From assembly GCA_002946415.1 (NCBI GenBank), contig NJPS01000048.1:992001-1056000 (forward strand): a DNA stretch of 64,000 nucleotides. Reading direction: 5' to 3'. Under the pieces are notes generated by a model that saw only the letters and a program-made list of their open reading frames with translations, did no database searches and was not told the origin of the DNA. This DNA comes from Rutstroemia sp. NJR-2017a BVV2. Its lineage: Eukaryota > Ascomycota > Leotiomycetes > Helotiales > Rutstroemiaceae. Position numbers and translations under genes: made by a program. This document shows, piece after piece, positions 46,767-56,926 of the stretch. Position 1 is the first letter of the stretch. Every line of letters starts with the position of its first letter.

Positions 46767-47925
46767 CTAATCCTTCTCCAGATCCTTTGGACTTGGATCA
46801 CCAATTCCATCTTCATTGATAGCAAACAGACAATCGCTTTCCGGCAAACACGGGCTGTCGTAGATCTTACAGATCCTAGTCTCTCCACGACCCTTCTTCA
46901 GACTCAGTCTAGTCGTACTAGCATGCGCAATGATATTTCCTCCGATGGGTTTTTTGGGATCCGGATTGTACATTGAACTTGGGCCACCATCAACCTGAGC
47001 GACGACCTGGTTTGTAATAACGACGGCAATACCAAACTCATCCGCCAACCGCTGCAAGGTGCGCATGAACTTCGCCAAGTGCATTTGTCGAGAAGAAAGT
47101 TCGCCACGTCCTGTGAAATCTGTCCGATACAGCGACGTCGCACTGTCAACGATAAGTAGAGAGAATCGTGTTTCGCACATCATTGCAGATGCCTGGTTCA
47201 GAAGTTGCAGTTGGTGATCCGAGTTGTACGCTCTTGCATATGCGACGTTGTCGAGGACCTCTTCGCCGGATAACCCATATCTATTTGCCACAGCCAAAAG
47301 ACGTACAGGACGGAAGGTACCCTCAGTGTCTATGTAAAGACACTTACCCTCGCCGCCTCCCATGTCGAATGGCAATTGGCAAGTAACTGCCAATGTGTGG
47401 CAAATCTGACTCTTTCCTGTTCGGAATTCTCCAAAGATCTCAGTAACAGACCCTGTTTCAATTCCTCCTGCTAACAGCGTATCGAGTTGTTTGGATCCAG
47501 TTGTGATTGATATCAATTCGCTTCTTCGTTGATGCATTTCGGTAGCGGTGGTAAATCCCATCGGAACAAGTTTGGATGCTACATGAATGTTAGAGAAGGC
47601 CAAGTCTGTGATTGAACATCCAGCTACAAACCTTCCGTCAAAATCTTTGTCGCTTTCTGCTCTGAGATGCCTTTGATTTGCTCCAGAATTCTCCTCGGTG
47701 TGTATGCGACGGACTCTACGGTATTGTATCCACCATCAACAATCATTTGAATATCCCTCTTTGTGAGACCCGCGACGCCCTGAGCAATAGATTAGATTAC
47801 GAGTCGTAAGAAGAGAAAGGGTGAACTTGGTAACACACCTCCAATGCAGAGAGTGGCGTCGGAGCACCAGGACCTCCCATTCCATCCTCTCCAGATTGAG
47901 ATGCTTCAACTTCTTCTGAGGTCAT
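46767..47925 (-). CDS. RAD51: DNA strand-exchange recombinase Rad51
   Basis: RecA-family ATPase forming filaments on single-stranded DNA for homologous recombination in the nucleus. Three exons: 47925-47839, 47779-47632 and 47578-46767, giving 348 aa. The N-terminal helix-hairpin-helix domain ([20 protein letters not shown]) is in exon 2. Walker A GEFRTGKS is at 127-134 and Walker B LLIVD at 218-222; the L1/L2 regions and [12 protein letters not shown] are intact. [20 protein letters not shown] at the exon 2-3 junction is characteristic of Rad51, as against Dmc1. An ACGCGT element lies about 125 bases upstream of the ATG, as in cell-cycle-controlled yeast RAD51. The N-terminus is shorter than in yeast, which is usual for filamentous fungi. 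Confidence 0.97.
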
Positions 47926-48050
47926 GGTTTAGATGTAAAATATTATGGACGTTATCGAGATGTGAGTTATAGTGGATGTTCAATATTGTGAGGTGCGGAG
48001 AGTTGTAAAAGTGAACTTCTTCCGAGATCTTGTTTGAGTATGAACGAAAT

Positions 48051-48056
48051 ACGCGT
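48051..48056. promoter_or_regulatory. MCB-like element ACGCGT upstream of RAD51
   Basis: A perfect ACGCGT palindrome 126-131 bases upstream of the RAD51 ATG. In yeasts this MluI cell-cycle box binds MBF and drives G1/S expression of DNA repair genes including RAD51. Use by this fungus is inferred. Confidence 0.45.
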
Positions 48057-48095
48057 TTTGTTGACGTGTAGCGGGCACAATTAGAAAGCACGCAA

Positions 48096-48103
48096 TCACG
48101 TGA
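48096..48103. promoter_or_regulatory. TCACGTGA E-box upstream of RAD51
   Basis: A perfect 8-bp palindrome containing CACGTG, about 170 bases upstream of RAD51; a candidate bHLH (Cbf1-type) site. A second identical octamer lies at 61966-61973. Confidence 0.35.
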
Positions 48104-48564
48104 GACGGACATAAGCAGCCTTAAAGGTTCGCGGTAGCCTATGGTGCTGTGGGTGCCTATGGTGCGGTGCCTATCTAGCTACCGACCCACTGACGCCATC
48201 AGGTAGAAAGAACCTTTTCACGACGCGAATTGTATGTCTAAAACTCTGTTTGATTCAGATCACTATACTGGTAGATCTATGCTGTATTTCCACTTTTCCA
48301 TCCATTCATTACTCATTAAGCCACCTAAGCAATATGATTACTTTTGTTGTCCAGAAATCCTCATTCCCACATTCATGATCCCAATAACATTCCCCCGATG
48401 CTACCATTATGTATGGAAAACGGCGCCAAACCGCGATAAATAGAATATCAGACCCTCACGCTCCAGAACTCCCTTATATAACTCCTGCAATTCCTTTATC
48501 CCTTTTAATTCATGATCCACGGCCCTCAATCGTAGGAGAAGTCGCTGATGCTTTTGTTATCCTC

Positions 48565-49913
48565 TTATTGCTGGCTTGCGCTGGGTGTTGCAGGAAATCT
48601 GGCCCCTTTCTTCTGCAGTTTGTTTCCATGCGACTTTCTTTCTTCCGAGTTTTCATAGTTCCAACTGTCATTTCGGCTTACACCTTTTCCCTTGAAGTCC
48701 ACCTGAGCGCCGAATGTGCCTGCTGGGAGCACTTCGAAGCCAGAATTAATTTTCCTGACTGATTTGTTGGCATGGAGCTCGCCAGGTCTGAAAGGCGGAG
48801 ACTGCGATCGCTCGTTCAGAAGCGGTGCTTGGGACTCGACTACATTGTTCTGGTCGCGAAGGTCAACGGCCATGACGTGAGGAGCGAAAGATCTTTCAGT
48901 GGGGCTCAAACGAGGGGTTGTGAAAGGGTTGACATCTTCATCATCAGCTGCGAGAGGAAGCGAGAAATATTGATCATTGCCTTTCCCTTGATTTTGATAA
49001 GATTGTGGAAGTAAAGCCGGGGATAACATCTCAGGTGTCGAGGTTCTGGTGGAATATTGTGATTGGTGATGCACATGATGAGATTTTAGATGTCTACCAT
49101 GAGAGAAAGTAGCATCGGACTCATCAGAGGTACCCGATGAGCGCTCATTATCAGCAGCAGCAGCGGCATCTGTGGACGATGCGTCCGATTCGACGTATGC
49201 TCCACGAGGTCGGTGTGTATAGATTCTACCAGTCTGTGCACCTCCTTCAAGATGGCCAAGTGTCTGTTCGTCGTAGTGACTATCGCCAACTGTTCCGAAT
49301 CGTAACTGCGAGGATCTTGTTGGCTTGTAAGCTTCGTGCTGCCGGGATGAGCTGCGATGGTCCGAGGCAATCATATCATCATCACTGGCATTCCTGTAGC
49401 TTGAATACATGGATTCGCTGTTGCGTAAACCTGGCCGACCTGGTTGAGGAGATGGGGTTGGTGCTGGCCTGCTTGACGGTTCGCCGGAAACATTCGTGTT
49501 GGAGCTCGAGCCTACAGAGGACGGTTCGATTGCTGATTGACGTCCTAAGTGGATGCTTGGGACTGGAGTGTTCTGTCCAGAGATCCAGATACCGTCAACC
49601 TGAATACCGCTTTGAATTGCGCGAACTCCGAACGGAACATCATCCTCCTTCTTTGTAACCTCCTGTCCACTTCTTCGCAGTTCTTCGATCCTAACTCGTT
49701 TCTCTTCGTCCACCAACTCTTGCTTTCTGACTATCCTGTTTGTCCACAGCAACTTGATGTATCCTATGCAAAAAACTACTACAATGGCACAACCCAAAAC
49801 CTGAATTGTGTTAACTGAGAATTTGTTTGGATGGAAGACGGGGGAGTTGGGGGCAGAATACTTACGAAAGTCATCTTCTCCCACAACTGCCATGAAACAA
49901 AGAAGTTAACCAT
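48565..49913 (-). CDS. Uncharacterised single-pass membrane protein with long disordered tail
   Basis: Two exons, 49913-49866 and 49800-48565, give 427 aa. The intron has a textbook GTAAGT donor and a TTAACAC branch site, and its removal joins the short first exon MVNFFVSWQLWEKMTF in frame to VLGCAIVVVFCIGYIKLLW, creating one continuous membrane helix (about 14-36). Reading straight through from the in-frame ATG at 49893 would give an unrelated N-terminus and is probably wrong. After the helix comes a charged stretch (LVDEEKRVRIEELRRSGQE), then VPFGVRAIQSGIQVDGIWIS, which looks conserved, then about 300 Ser/Pro/Asp-rich residues without a fold. I recognise this as a conserved filamentous-fungal protein of unknown function, not a named family. 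Confidence 0.85.
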
Positions 49914-52900
49914 ATTGGCTGTTTGCCTTGCGAGTATGAATAGTATATGAGTTTTAAGTTCTTTGTGATCGAGTTCCGGCTCTATCTCCCACGAGAAAGT
50001 TGAAGCAAGAAGAGGTTTCTTGCAGAAGAGTACAACTCCTACAGACCCTGAAAAGTCTAGGTAGAAGGTAATGCGGCCGAGTAACTCCAGGTGGCGGAGT
50101 AGATAAATTGAGTCGCGGTCTTCCTATATCCAGAAATGGAAACTGCGACCTCAGGTTGAGTGTTTTAAAATGGAAGTTGCAATCTCTATACGGGAAATGG
50201 AGTGAATGCAATCGTAGACTTCCTTGAATTATTATTCTTCCTTGCACCAACAAAAGTCCAGAACCCTTCTTGACACAAAATTCTTGGCCACTGGGATCTG
50301 AATTACTGCAGTTGACCTGGTGGACCTGGTTGGCTGGGCCGGTTGACCTTTCTGTCGTCTGTCGTCTGTCGTCTGCTGGGTCCGTACGTAAACGAGTATT
50401 GCCTGAAACAGAAGTAAAGGAGACCCAAAATGTTATTAAAAGAGAGAATAAATTCAGAGAATCTCTGAATGTTGTTGTGGGTGGATGGAGAATAAGTTCG
50501 AGAAAGTGTGTGCAGTGCCGATCATGTGGTAGTTGTTGCACGTTGTCTAGGATAGGTCATAAGTTGCATGTGCTCGATGCAACTCAACAATGTTTCTTCA
50601 CTTTTCGGCAGTCTGAATGAAGGCTTGGGTTGTCCAGTGAATCGGCCGACTCAGATTTAGAACATAAAATTCAGCCTGGCACAAACTTTTCTGAAGTGAG
50701 TCCGGATGTGCTGGCTCAGAAACATGCAGATCCGTAAGACCCTTTGCAACTAGAACCAACTACTGCCCAACGTGGTTTGACTGAATATATCCGGACCGGC
50801 AACTTGGAATGGTACAGAATGTAGCTTTCGGCTCGGTAAAGTTCGTAAATTGGCAGAGAAGAGAGGAAGGTAGCTGAAAAAGTGAAACTGCAGACGGTGA
50901 AGGAAGAAAGAGTAGCAAGCAGTAGTATTCCTTTTTCTTTTGGATTAACGAATGTCCACGAAAACGAATGAAAATGGAGGAGGAACACTTGGCAGTCGGA
51001 GGTGGACTGGTGCAAGATCCGAAAAGAGGTTTTTCCCACGAGGTGAGGTGAGATAGATTGAGTTATACAAGTACGTAGGGAAATGTGTTTCCTTGAAAGG
51101 GTGGCATTGTCGTCAAATATACTACATATACGAGGTTCGACGGATCCGATACCACCGAATTTTCTCATGTCACCATCGCACAACCACCCATGTCTGTGCC
51201 TGCATGTTTGGAAGGAGCTTCAAGACGGCCCAGAAAAAAAAGAAAATTTGCTATTTGCAAAGCGAACAGCGCCGCTCTTCGAAATGTCATGGACCCTTCC
51301 GGCCTGGTCAGTGGGAGACCTTTCTGTTCCCTTCTTCGTGATGTATGCCATGCCTTCCGATTCTCCATGACACATTGACACTCAATCAGAAGCCGTGTTC
51401 AGATGGCTTGCCCCCTCTTTTAGATTGCAGTCCATGGATTATGTTCGGAGCACGAAACGGTCGCACAAGCCCGCGAGCATCCCTACAGGACGCTCGAATT
51501 GCGCCAATGGCTCCACTGAGTCGAGCCAGGCATCCCCATAAAATTGTGTAAATCAAACAACCGCCGCATGGAGTGGAATCGGGGGATAAGCTTACGGAGT
51601 ACTGTATGGGCAGGGGCTGCTCCAAGACTGTCCAAGTCCCCTGAGGAGCCAGGACTCAGTCACTCACGACTCAGGACTCAGGAGATGTTGTTGGGTTTAT
51701 GTTGGTTATAATTATTGTTATTTCGGTTCACCGGTGGTTTACGAAAAGGAGTAAGATAACTAAGGCTACTCGGGGGTCGGGGAAGTCGTCAGTACTTCGT
51801 AGGCAGCGACACTACACACTACAGTACCTACCATGGACAGCTGCAGCCACCTCCCTATTTTTTGGCTTGTTTTGATGTCTTGCTTTCTTTCCCTTCCACC
51901 GTCTGAACTCTTCAGCCAGGGAAGAAGCCTCAACCGCTGCGCCAAGCGCCTGCTAAAGCACACAATTGAGTTCACCTTGATACCTTAGAAGTTAGCACGA
52001 GGGTTGGTCGAATCTGACCCGCTGAGCGGGACAAACACAGAGCCACAATGAAGAGCCGAGTGGATGTGAGATTTTGGTAAATCTTGGTACAAGTACTTCC
52101 GTAGGAGGAGAAACCTTGGAAGGATGTGGATCTAGTACAGTATGTTCTTGCAAGCTAGATATAAATTTGGCTCGGATCACCACGCACCAGCAACGCGGCA
52201 CAGGCTGCATGGATTCATGAGAATCACGATCTTGCTTATGCTTTTACGTAGTCGATAAAGTATGGGACTGCTACGATTCTCGAGAAGTTTGTTGAAATAC
52301 TCATATCGTTCCGCCCATTAAGATTAACACCAACCAAACCAACATCAACATTATAGGAGGGCATTGCGTACACATCTCCAATTGGCTGGACATACCTTTA
52401 CTACAGGTTTGATACGACGATGAATGTTGCTGGATTGCGAGGACCAATCTCGAGTCATTACGTTGAAGACTCGAGCTGGCCCACGACTATCCGTACGTCA
52501 TAGCACACTCCCAGCAGCTCGGTCGGCAGGAAGTATGGTTAGGCTGCGATCACCAACATGTCGTCTCTACCACGGTACGAAGTACGTAAGTCAGCCCAAC
52601 ATGGTCGATACTTCTCAGCAATGAAGTACGCGCTCCCAGATCTACAGCACTCGCACCTTCGAAATCGCTTGTGTCGATTTGCGCATAATGAACATTGAGC
52701 CTATGGGTCCTCGGTTGCTCGAGCCACCGATTACTCCGTAAATATCCTGGAATCTCGTGATCGCCCGAAGAAATGGGGAAACTGAAATGTCCGAGTGGCT
52801 GGACAAAATTAAACATCCAATCAAGCGCATTCTATCATTCCCAGACGTCAAACCTCAAAAGTCTTGACATCTCAGGCCGATCACTTCATGATTCGAATAT

Positions 52901-52985
52901 CCTCTGTGCCCTCTGTTTCATAATCCCACATCCTGCGCAAACAATCGATTATCGTGCCGTAATTGTATGAATTCCAAGCCTCAAT
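49914..52985. other. Gene-free 3-kb divergent intergenic region
   Basis: The longest gene-free stretch here between supported genes. Only short frames occur, with no coherent protein. It holds a 7-bp tandem repeat (50352-50375), a purine-rich tract near 51230-51250 and several GTACGT/TACGTA words. It separates two divergent genes and may contain long 5' leaders or a non-coding transcript; none can be proved from sequence. Confidence 0.5.
50352..50375 (+). repeat. Tandem repeat of 7-bp unit CTGTCGT
   Basis: Three full copies plus a partial fourth of CTGTCGT, head to tail. Directly visible. Confidence 0.9.
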
Positions 52986-53883
52986 ATGCCAATTCGCAAC
53001 CCATTCGCAAAGAGGACGGACGTCCAGTCCGGCTTGCAGCCATTATCGGATGAGAATGCTGCGTCTCGAACCTCCTTCGAGAGAGTCTCTACAGTAGGCT
53101 CTCGCGCATCCAGTATGAGTATAAAGACTGGGAAAAGTGAGGGACCGCCTGAGTATAAAATGAGTGGTATGAAATGCCCCTTCTCTTAGATGAGCCGGAA
53201 GATCGGATGAGCCGAGGTAATTGCAGGATTTGACTGATTGATCCCAAATAGTGGTGAATGATAGTGGTGTATATCTTCCAGTAGGTTGTAGGAATTCTTG
53301 TTCTGCGCGCCTTTCGCTGATCAATGGAATAGCCCTCTCCTCCAGAGAAGAAGAGCTTCTGGCCGCGAAGGGCGGGTAACATCTCAGCTACTTCGGTCAA
53401 CACTCGCACGACTTCGAATGATGATATCGATCCATTCCCAATCTCGAGAGAATCTTTTGATTCATACAGGAGATCATTTGTAAGCCATAAATCCAATGTC
53501 AGTACTGTCAAAGATGCGAACCTAATCAAAAGTAGGATATTTCAGCTAGATCACCAATAAGCCCTGTCGACGGATACGGTAGTCGACAGAGTCTCGACTC
53601 AGTGAGGATGCCTCGTATGCCACGATCTGCCATTGGAGACAGGCGATTCGACAGGCAACCCCCCACAGCTGAAGAGGGATTTGAGGATGTAGGATTGAAC
53701 GATGAGGCAAATAAACAACATCAACAGCAGACGAAAAAGAAGGGATTTTTCTCAAGAATCGGCGACGATGCATTCCACATGCCAGGCAGAAAGAGAGGCC
53801 AGAGCGGTACAGGAGAAGAGCTTGGAAGTATCCCAAAATCTAACAATGCTCCTTCGGCAGTTGAGGCAACTGAGGTTCACTGA
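52986..53883 (+). CDS. Conserved fungal serine-rich protein of unknown function
   Basis: Four exons: 52986-53166, 53252-53280 (29 bases), 53333-53479 and 53536-53883, giving 234 aa; all phases agree and no exon carries a stop. I recognise the layout as a conserved filamentous-ascomycete protein without a named domain: an N-terminal block MPIRNPFAK, a Ser-rich STVGSRASSMSIK stretch with many possible phosphorylation sites, VNDSGVYLP joined to PSPPEKKSFW, FPISRESFDSYRRSF joined to DISARSP, and a C-terminal block EEGFEDVGLNDE, KKKGFFSRIGDD and GRKRGQSG. It is mostly disordered. The intron choice is supported because each junction restores one of these blocks. Confidence 0.82.
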
Positions 53884-54458
53884 AGGTGATAGAATATCCC
53901 ATTCGGGAAGATATCAAGCAAGTATAATGGGCGTTTGGGCGTTTGTTTCTTGGTAACGAGTTGTACCGTCACAGTCGCTCTGGAAATGGTCATAGATATA
54001 CTGTCGTTGGGAACTGGATAAACTCTGCATAAGCTGCAAAAGCTAGCACTTTAATGTCAAAATGTAATACCATATCTCAAGCTATGGGGACCGGCGCAAC
54101 GACGACCGGACAAAACGAGAAGTGGTAAGGTGAGGTGACTATGTTGGTTCAAGCAGACTCTAGGGCGTATAACTCAAATAGCTCATGGCTGCAATGAAAA
54201 AGTAAAAATACTACCCGAATATACAGTGGCCGGCATATGGAGCACACCAGGGTGTTTGGTGCATGCTTTCCCCAAAGTAAACATGAGGGGTCAAGCTGGA
54301 TTTAGCGTCATCGACACTTATCGGTTCGCTTATCGCATGAAAAAAAAGTTCATTCTGTTACTTGCGAAGTATATTCCAAGAACATTTTCCTCACTGACAG
54401 CAGTTCACCACAACCCTTTCCGCGATAATCTTCTTCACGAAACTCGGGAAATACTCAA
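53884..54458. other. Intergenic region before ACL4
   Basis: A 575-bp stretch with no supported gene; the 3' flank of the serine-rich gene and the ACL4 promoter. Confidence 0.5.
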
Positions 54459-55646
54459 ATGGCGAAGACTAAGCCAAGCAAAACCAAGAACCAGAAGCGT
54501 GAAAAACAGAACCTCAATCGCGCCGCTGGGAAACCTTCAAAAGCTCCCTCCAAGCCCGCGAACCCAATGGAATTGCTATTGAAAGCCACCCAATGTCTAC
54601 AAGAAGGAGATATCGAAAGAGCCGTGCCACTTGCGAAGAAGGCATTGGGCCTGGTTGACATTGAGTCGGTTGAGGCACTTCCAGCACTAAATTTATTGGG
54701 CGAAGTGCACATCGAATTGGGAGACATAGATACTGCACGACAATATTTTCAGCTAGCAGCGAGTATAGATGAGAATGGGGATTTGAGTGAGAAAGTTGGA
54801 GGAGGTGCAGAGAAATTCTTGTGGCTGGCCCAGCTGAGCGAGGAAGGCGGAGAAGACAGTGTAGGATGGTATGAGAAGGGCGCTGTGAGTCTGAGAACGC
54901 ATATCCAGACTCTGTTAGATATGAAAACTCTAGATGTAGAGGCGGAAGCGTCATTGGAAGAGAAGAGGAGGAAACTAGCAGTGGCTTTATGTGGTGTTGT
55001 TGAGGTTTACATGACGGACTTGTCGTGGGAAGAGGATGCCGAACAGAAATGTGAGACATTGGTTACAGAGGCTACTATGGTTGCACCAAATTATCCGGAA
55101 CCTTGGCAAACGCTCGCGAATGTCAGGTTATCGCAGGAAAGGGTCGAAGATGCGAAAGCGGCGCTCACGAGAAGTCTAGATCTATGGAAAGACCTGCCAC
55201 CTGAAAGTGATGTCGTGCCCGACTTTCCTACGAAAGTCAGTTTGGCTAGGTTATTGATGGAGGCGGATATGGACACGGAAGCAATCGAAGTACTGGAACG
55301 TCTTGTAGGTGAAGATGATACTAGTGTCGAGGTTTGGTATCTTGGGGGCTGGGGCTTATATATCATGGGTGAAAAGCAAAAGAAGGGGCAGCAAGAAACC
55401 AACGATGATGGAGAAAGCTGGAAAGTCTCGTGGATTTCCAGTCGACAATGGTTGAACCAATGTCTTCGACTTTTCCAGCAACAGGAATACGAAGATGAAC
55501 GTCTTGGGGCTCATGCTAAAGAGCTTCTTGAGACTCTCAACAAGGAGCTTGGTGATGAAGGTGCGAATCCAGAATTAGAAGAAGAAGGCGAGGAGTGGGA
55601 AGATGAGGATGGCAGTGATGAGGATGCAGAGATGGACGGGGCATGA
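54459..55646 (+). CDS. ACL4: TPR assembly chaperone of ribosomal protein L4 (Acl4 type)
   Basis: Intron-free, 395 aa. In yeast Acl4 binds nascent Rpl4 and escorts it to nuclear pre-60S particles. The N-terminus is a basic, nuclear/nucleolar-like KTKPSKTKNQKREKQ stretch. TPR helices follow: ELLLKATQCLQEGDIERAVP, ALPALNLLGEVHIELGDIDT, EPWQTLANVRLSQERVEDAK and VEVWYLGGWGLYIMGEK. The protein ends in a long Glu/Asp tail (about 365-395) that in Acl4 helps shield the basic ribosomal protein. The combination of lysine-rich start, TPR repeats and acidic tail fits fungal Acl4, with generic TPR protein as the alternative. GIR2 and PUF6 follow directly. Confidence 0.85.
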   Translation: MAKTKPSKTKNQKREKQNLNRAAGKPSKAPSKPANPMELLLKATQCLQEGDIERAVPLAKKALGLVDIESVEALPALNLLGEVHIELGDIDTARQYFQLAASIDENGDLSEKVGGGAEKFLWLAQLSEEGGEDSVGWYEKGAVSLRTHIQTLLDMKTLDVEAEASLEEKRRKLAVALCGVVEVYMTDLSWEEDAEQKCETLVTEATMVAPNYPEPWQTLANVRLSQERVEDAKAALTRSLDLWKDLPPESDVVPDFPTKVSLARLLMEADMDTEAIEVLERLVGEDDTSVEVWYLGGWGLYIMGEKQKKGQQETNDDGESWKVSWISSRQWLNQCLRLFQQQEYEDERLGAHAKELLETLNKELGDEGANPELEEEGEEWEDEDGSDEDAEMDGA

Positions 55647-55944
55647 TGAAAAGAAGCAAGGTGTCGGGACATCATGGCGTTTAAAAAGTTATAGGATCAA
55701 GAAAAGGAGTTTCTAATGGTTATGTCCATAGGGCTTGTATGTTTTACGTAGATCTGGTAGCACGGGTATTGTACTACGATCATAGATAATATAAGAAATG
55801 CATCAACAAGAATGGTCTTGGGAATCGTTCCGTCCTTTTGGCCTAAGATTGGCCCATGTGCTCTCTATGAACCACGTCGTCGGGTTTTTAACATCCAAAC
55901 GCCAGCAATGCAACTCCATGCCAGAAAGGACTGTCATTACAGGG
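55647..55944. other. Convergent intergenic region ACL4 / GIR2
   Basis: A 298-bp stretch with both 3' ends; nothing else is recognised. Confidence 0.5.
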
Positions 55945-56729
55945 TCAAGCCTCAACCTTGAGCTTATCTACCCCTTCCACAGGTACATCATCATAATCCT
56001 CATCCTCCTCAATCTTCCCAGCCAAGCCTCTCTCCCATAACTGCTTCCCGGTCAGCGGAACATTCGCTTCCTTTCCTCTATTCCTCTTCTTTTCAGCTGC
56101 CTCCTCCTCCGCTTCTTCTCTAGCCTTCAGCTCCTCCATCTCCTTCCTGAACCCTTCTCTCCATCTCATGAATGATTCCCTTGTGACAGGCTCTCCATGG
56201 AACTTTTTGTTTTCTTCCGCCTCAGCAGCTAGAATCTTCTGCTCTTCCTTATTCCTCTCAGCTTCCTGTCGTTGCGCAATAAGTTGCTCGGCATTCTCTT
56301 TCAATGTCGACACTAATGTGAACACCATAGCCATCCCCAAGTTCTCCTCGATCGTCTCCTTTAAGCCATCGAGAAGCGTTTCTTTGTCAGCCGCTACGCT
56401 GAAAAAAGGGTGCACGGGTGCATTAGGTGTTGGCAAAATGTCAAGAATGGGCGGCTCTTCGGGGTATTCTTCAGGGTATTTGACTTGGAGGAGAATGGTT
56501 GGCGGTTCGGATTCGTCTCCTGCATCGTTGATTACGTCGAGAAGAATCGATACTCGATATTCAGTGTCTGATATGTCTGTAAAAAATGTCAGTAGTGGCA
56601 GTGCGGGGGAACTCGAAGGTTTGGAGCTTAGGATAAAGGACTAAACCTGGCGCAAGACATACCATGAATTTCATCGGGGAAGATACTATCAAGCACTTCC
56701 CTCTCCTCGACCTGTTCTTCTCTACCCAT
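55945..56729 (-). CDS. GIR2: RWD-domain protein, Gir2/RWDD1 type
   Basis: RWD proteins of this type bind Gcn1 and the DRG-family GTPase Rbg2 on ribosomes and affect Gcn2 signalling. Two exons, 56729-56663 and 56576-55945, give 232 aa. The RWD domain (about 1-115) starts REEQVEEREVLDSIFPDEIH and contains the family hallmark YPEEYPEEPP, then FTLVSTLKENAEQLI. The C-terminal half is the DFRP-like charged region: KKFHGEPVTRESFMRWREGF, a Lys/Glu coiled coil, LTGKQLWERG and an acidic DEDYDDVPVEGVD end. The exon junction splits one Asp codon and keeps frame. Confidence 0.92.
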
Positions 56730-56926
56730 CTTCAAAACAAATTGCTCTTCTCTCGTCCTTCAACCAGAAGTACTTTCGTGGTGAAAAGAGATTAAGTGGG
56801 GCCACCCACGATTAGCGCCGATTTAAAAAGTTTATCTTTTATCTGCGCGCCGAAGTTTAGAAAAAAAAAGTTCCAAAGGTAGCCGGCTGCAAGAACGGCA
56901 TCCTATAATTTCAAGCACAAGCAAAG
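56730..56926. promoter_or_regulatory. Compact bidirectional promoter GIR2 / PUF6
   Basis: Only 197 bp separate the two divergent start codons, so the genes must share a promoter region. It contains a TTTAAAAAGTTTATC stretch and an A9 tract at 56862-56870. No ribosome-biogenesis element was identified with certainty. Confidence 0.6.

Larger units (their letters stand above)
47926..48564. other. RAD51 promoter and 3' flank of the next gene
   Basis: A 639-bp gene-free stretch. It contains an ACGCGT and a TCACGTGA element close to RAD51 (listed separately), and a short duplicated GCCTATGGTGC word near 48135-48170. Confidence 0.55.
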
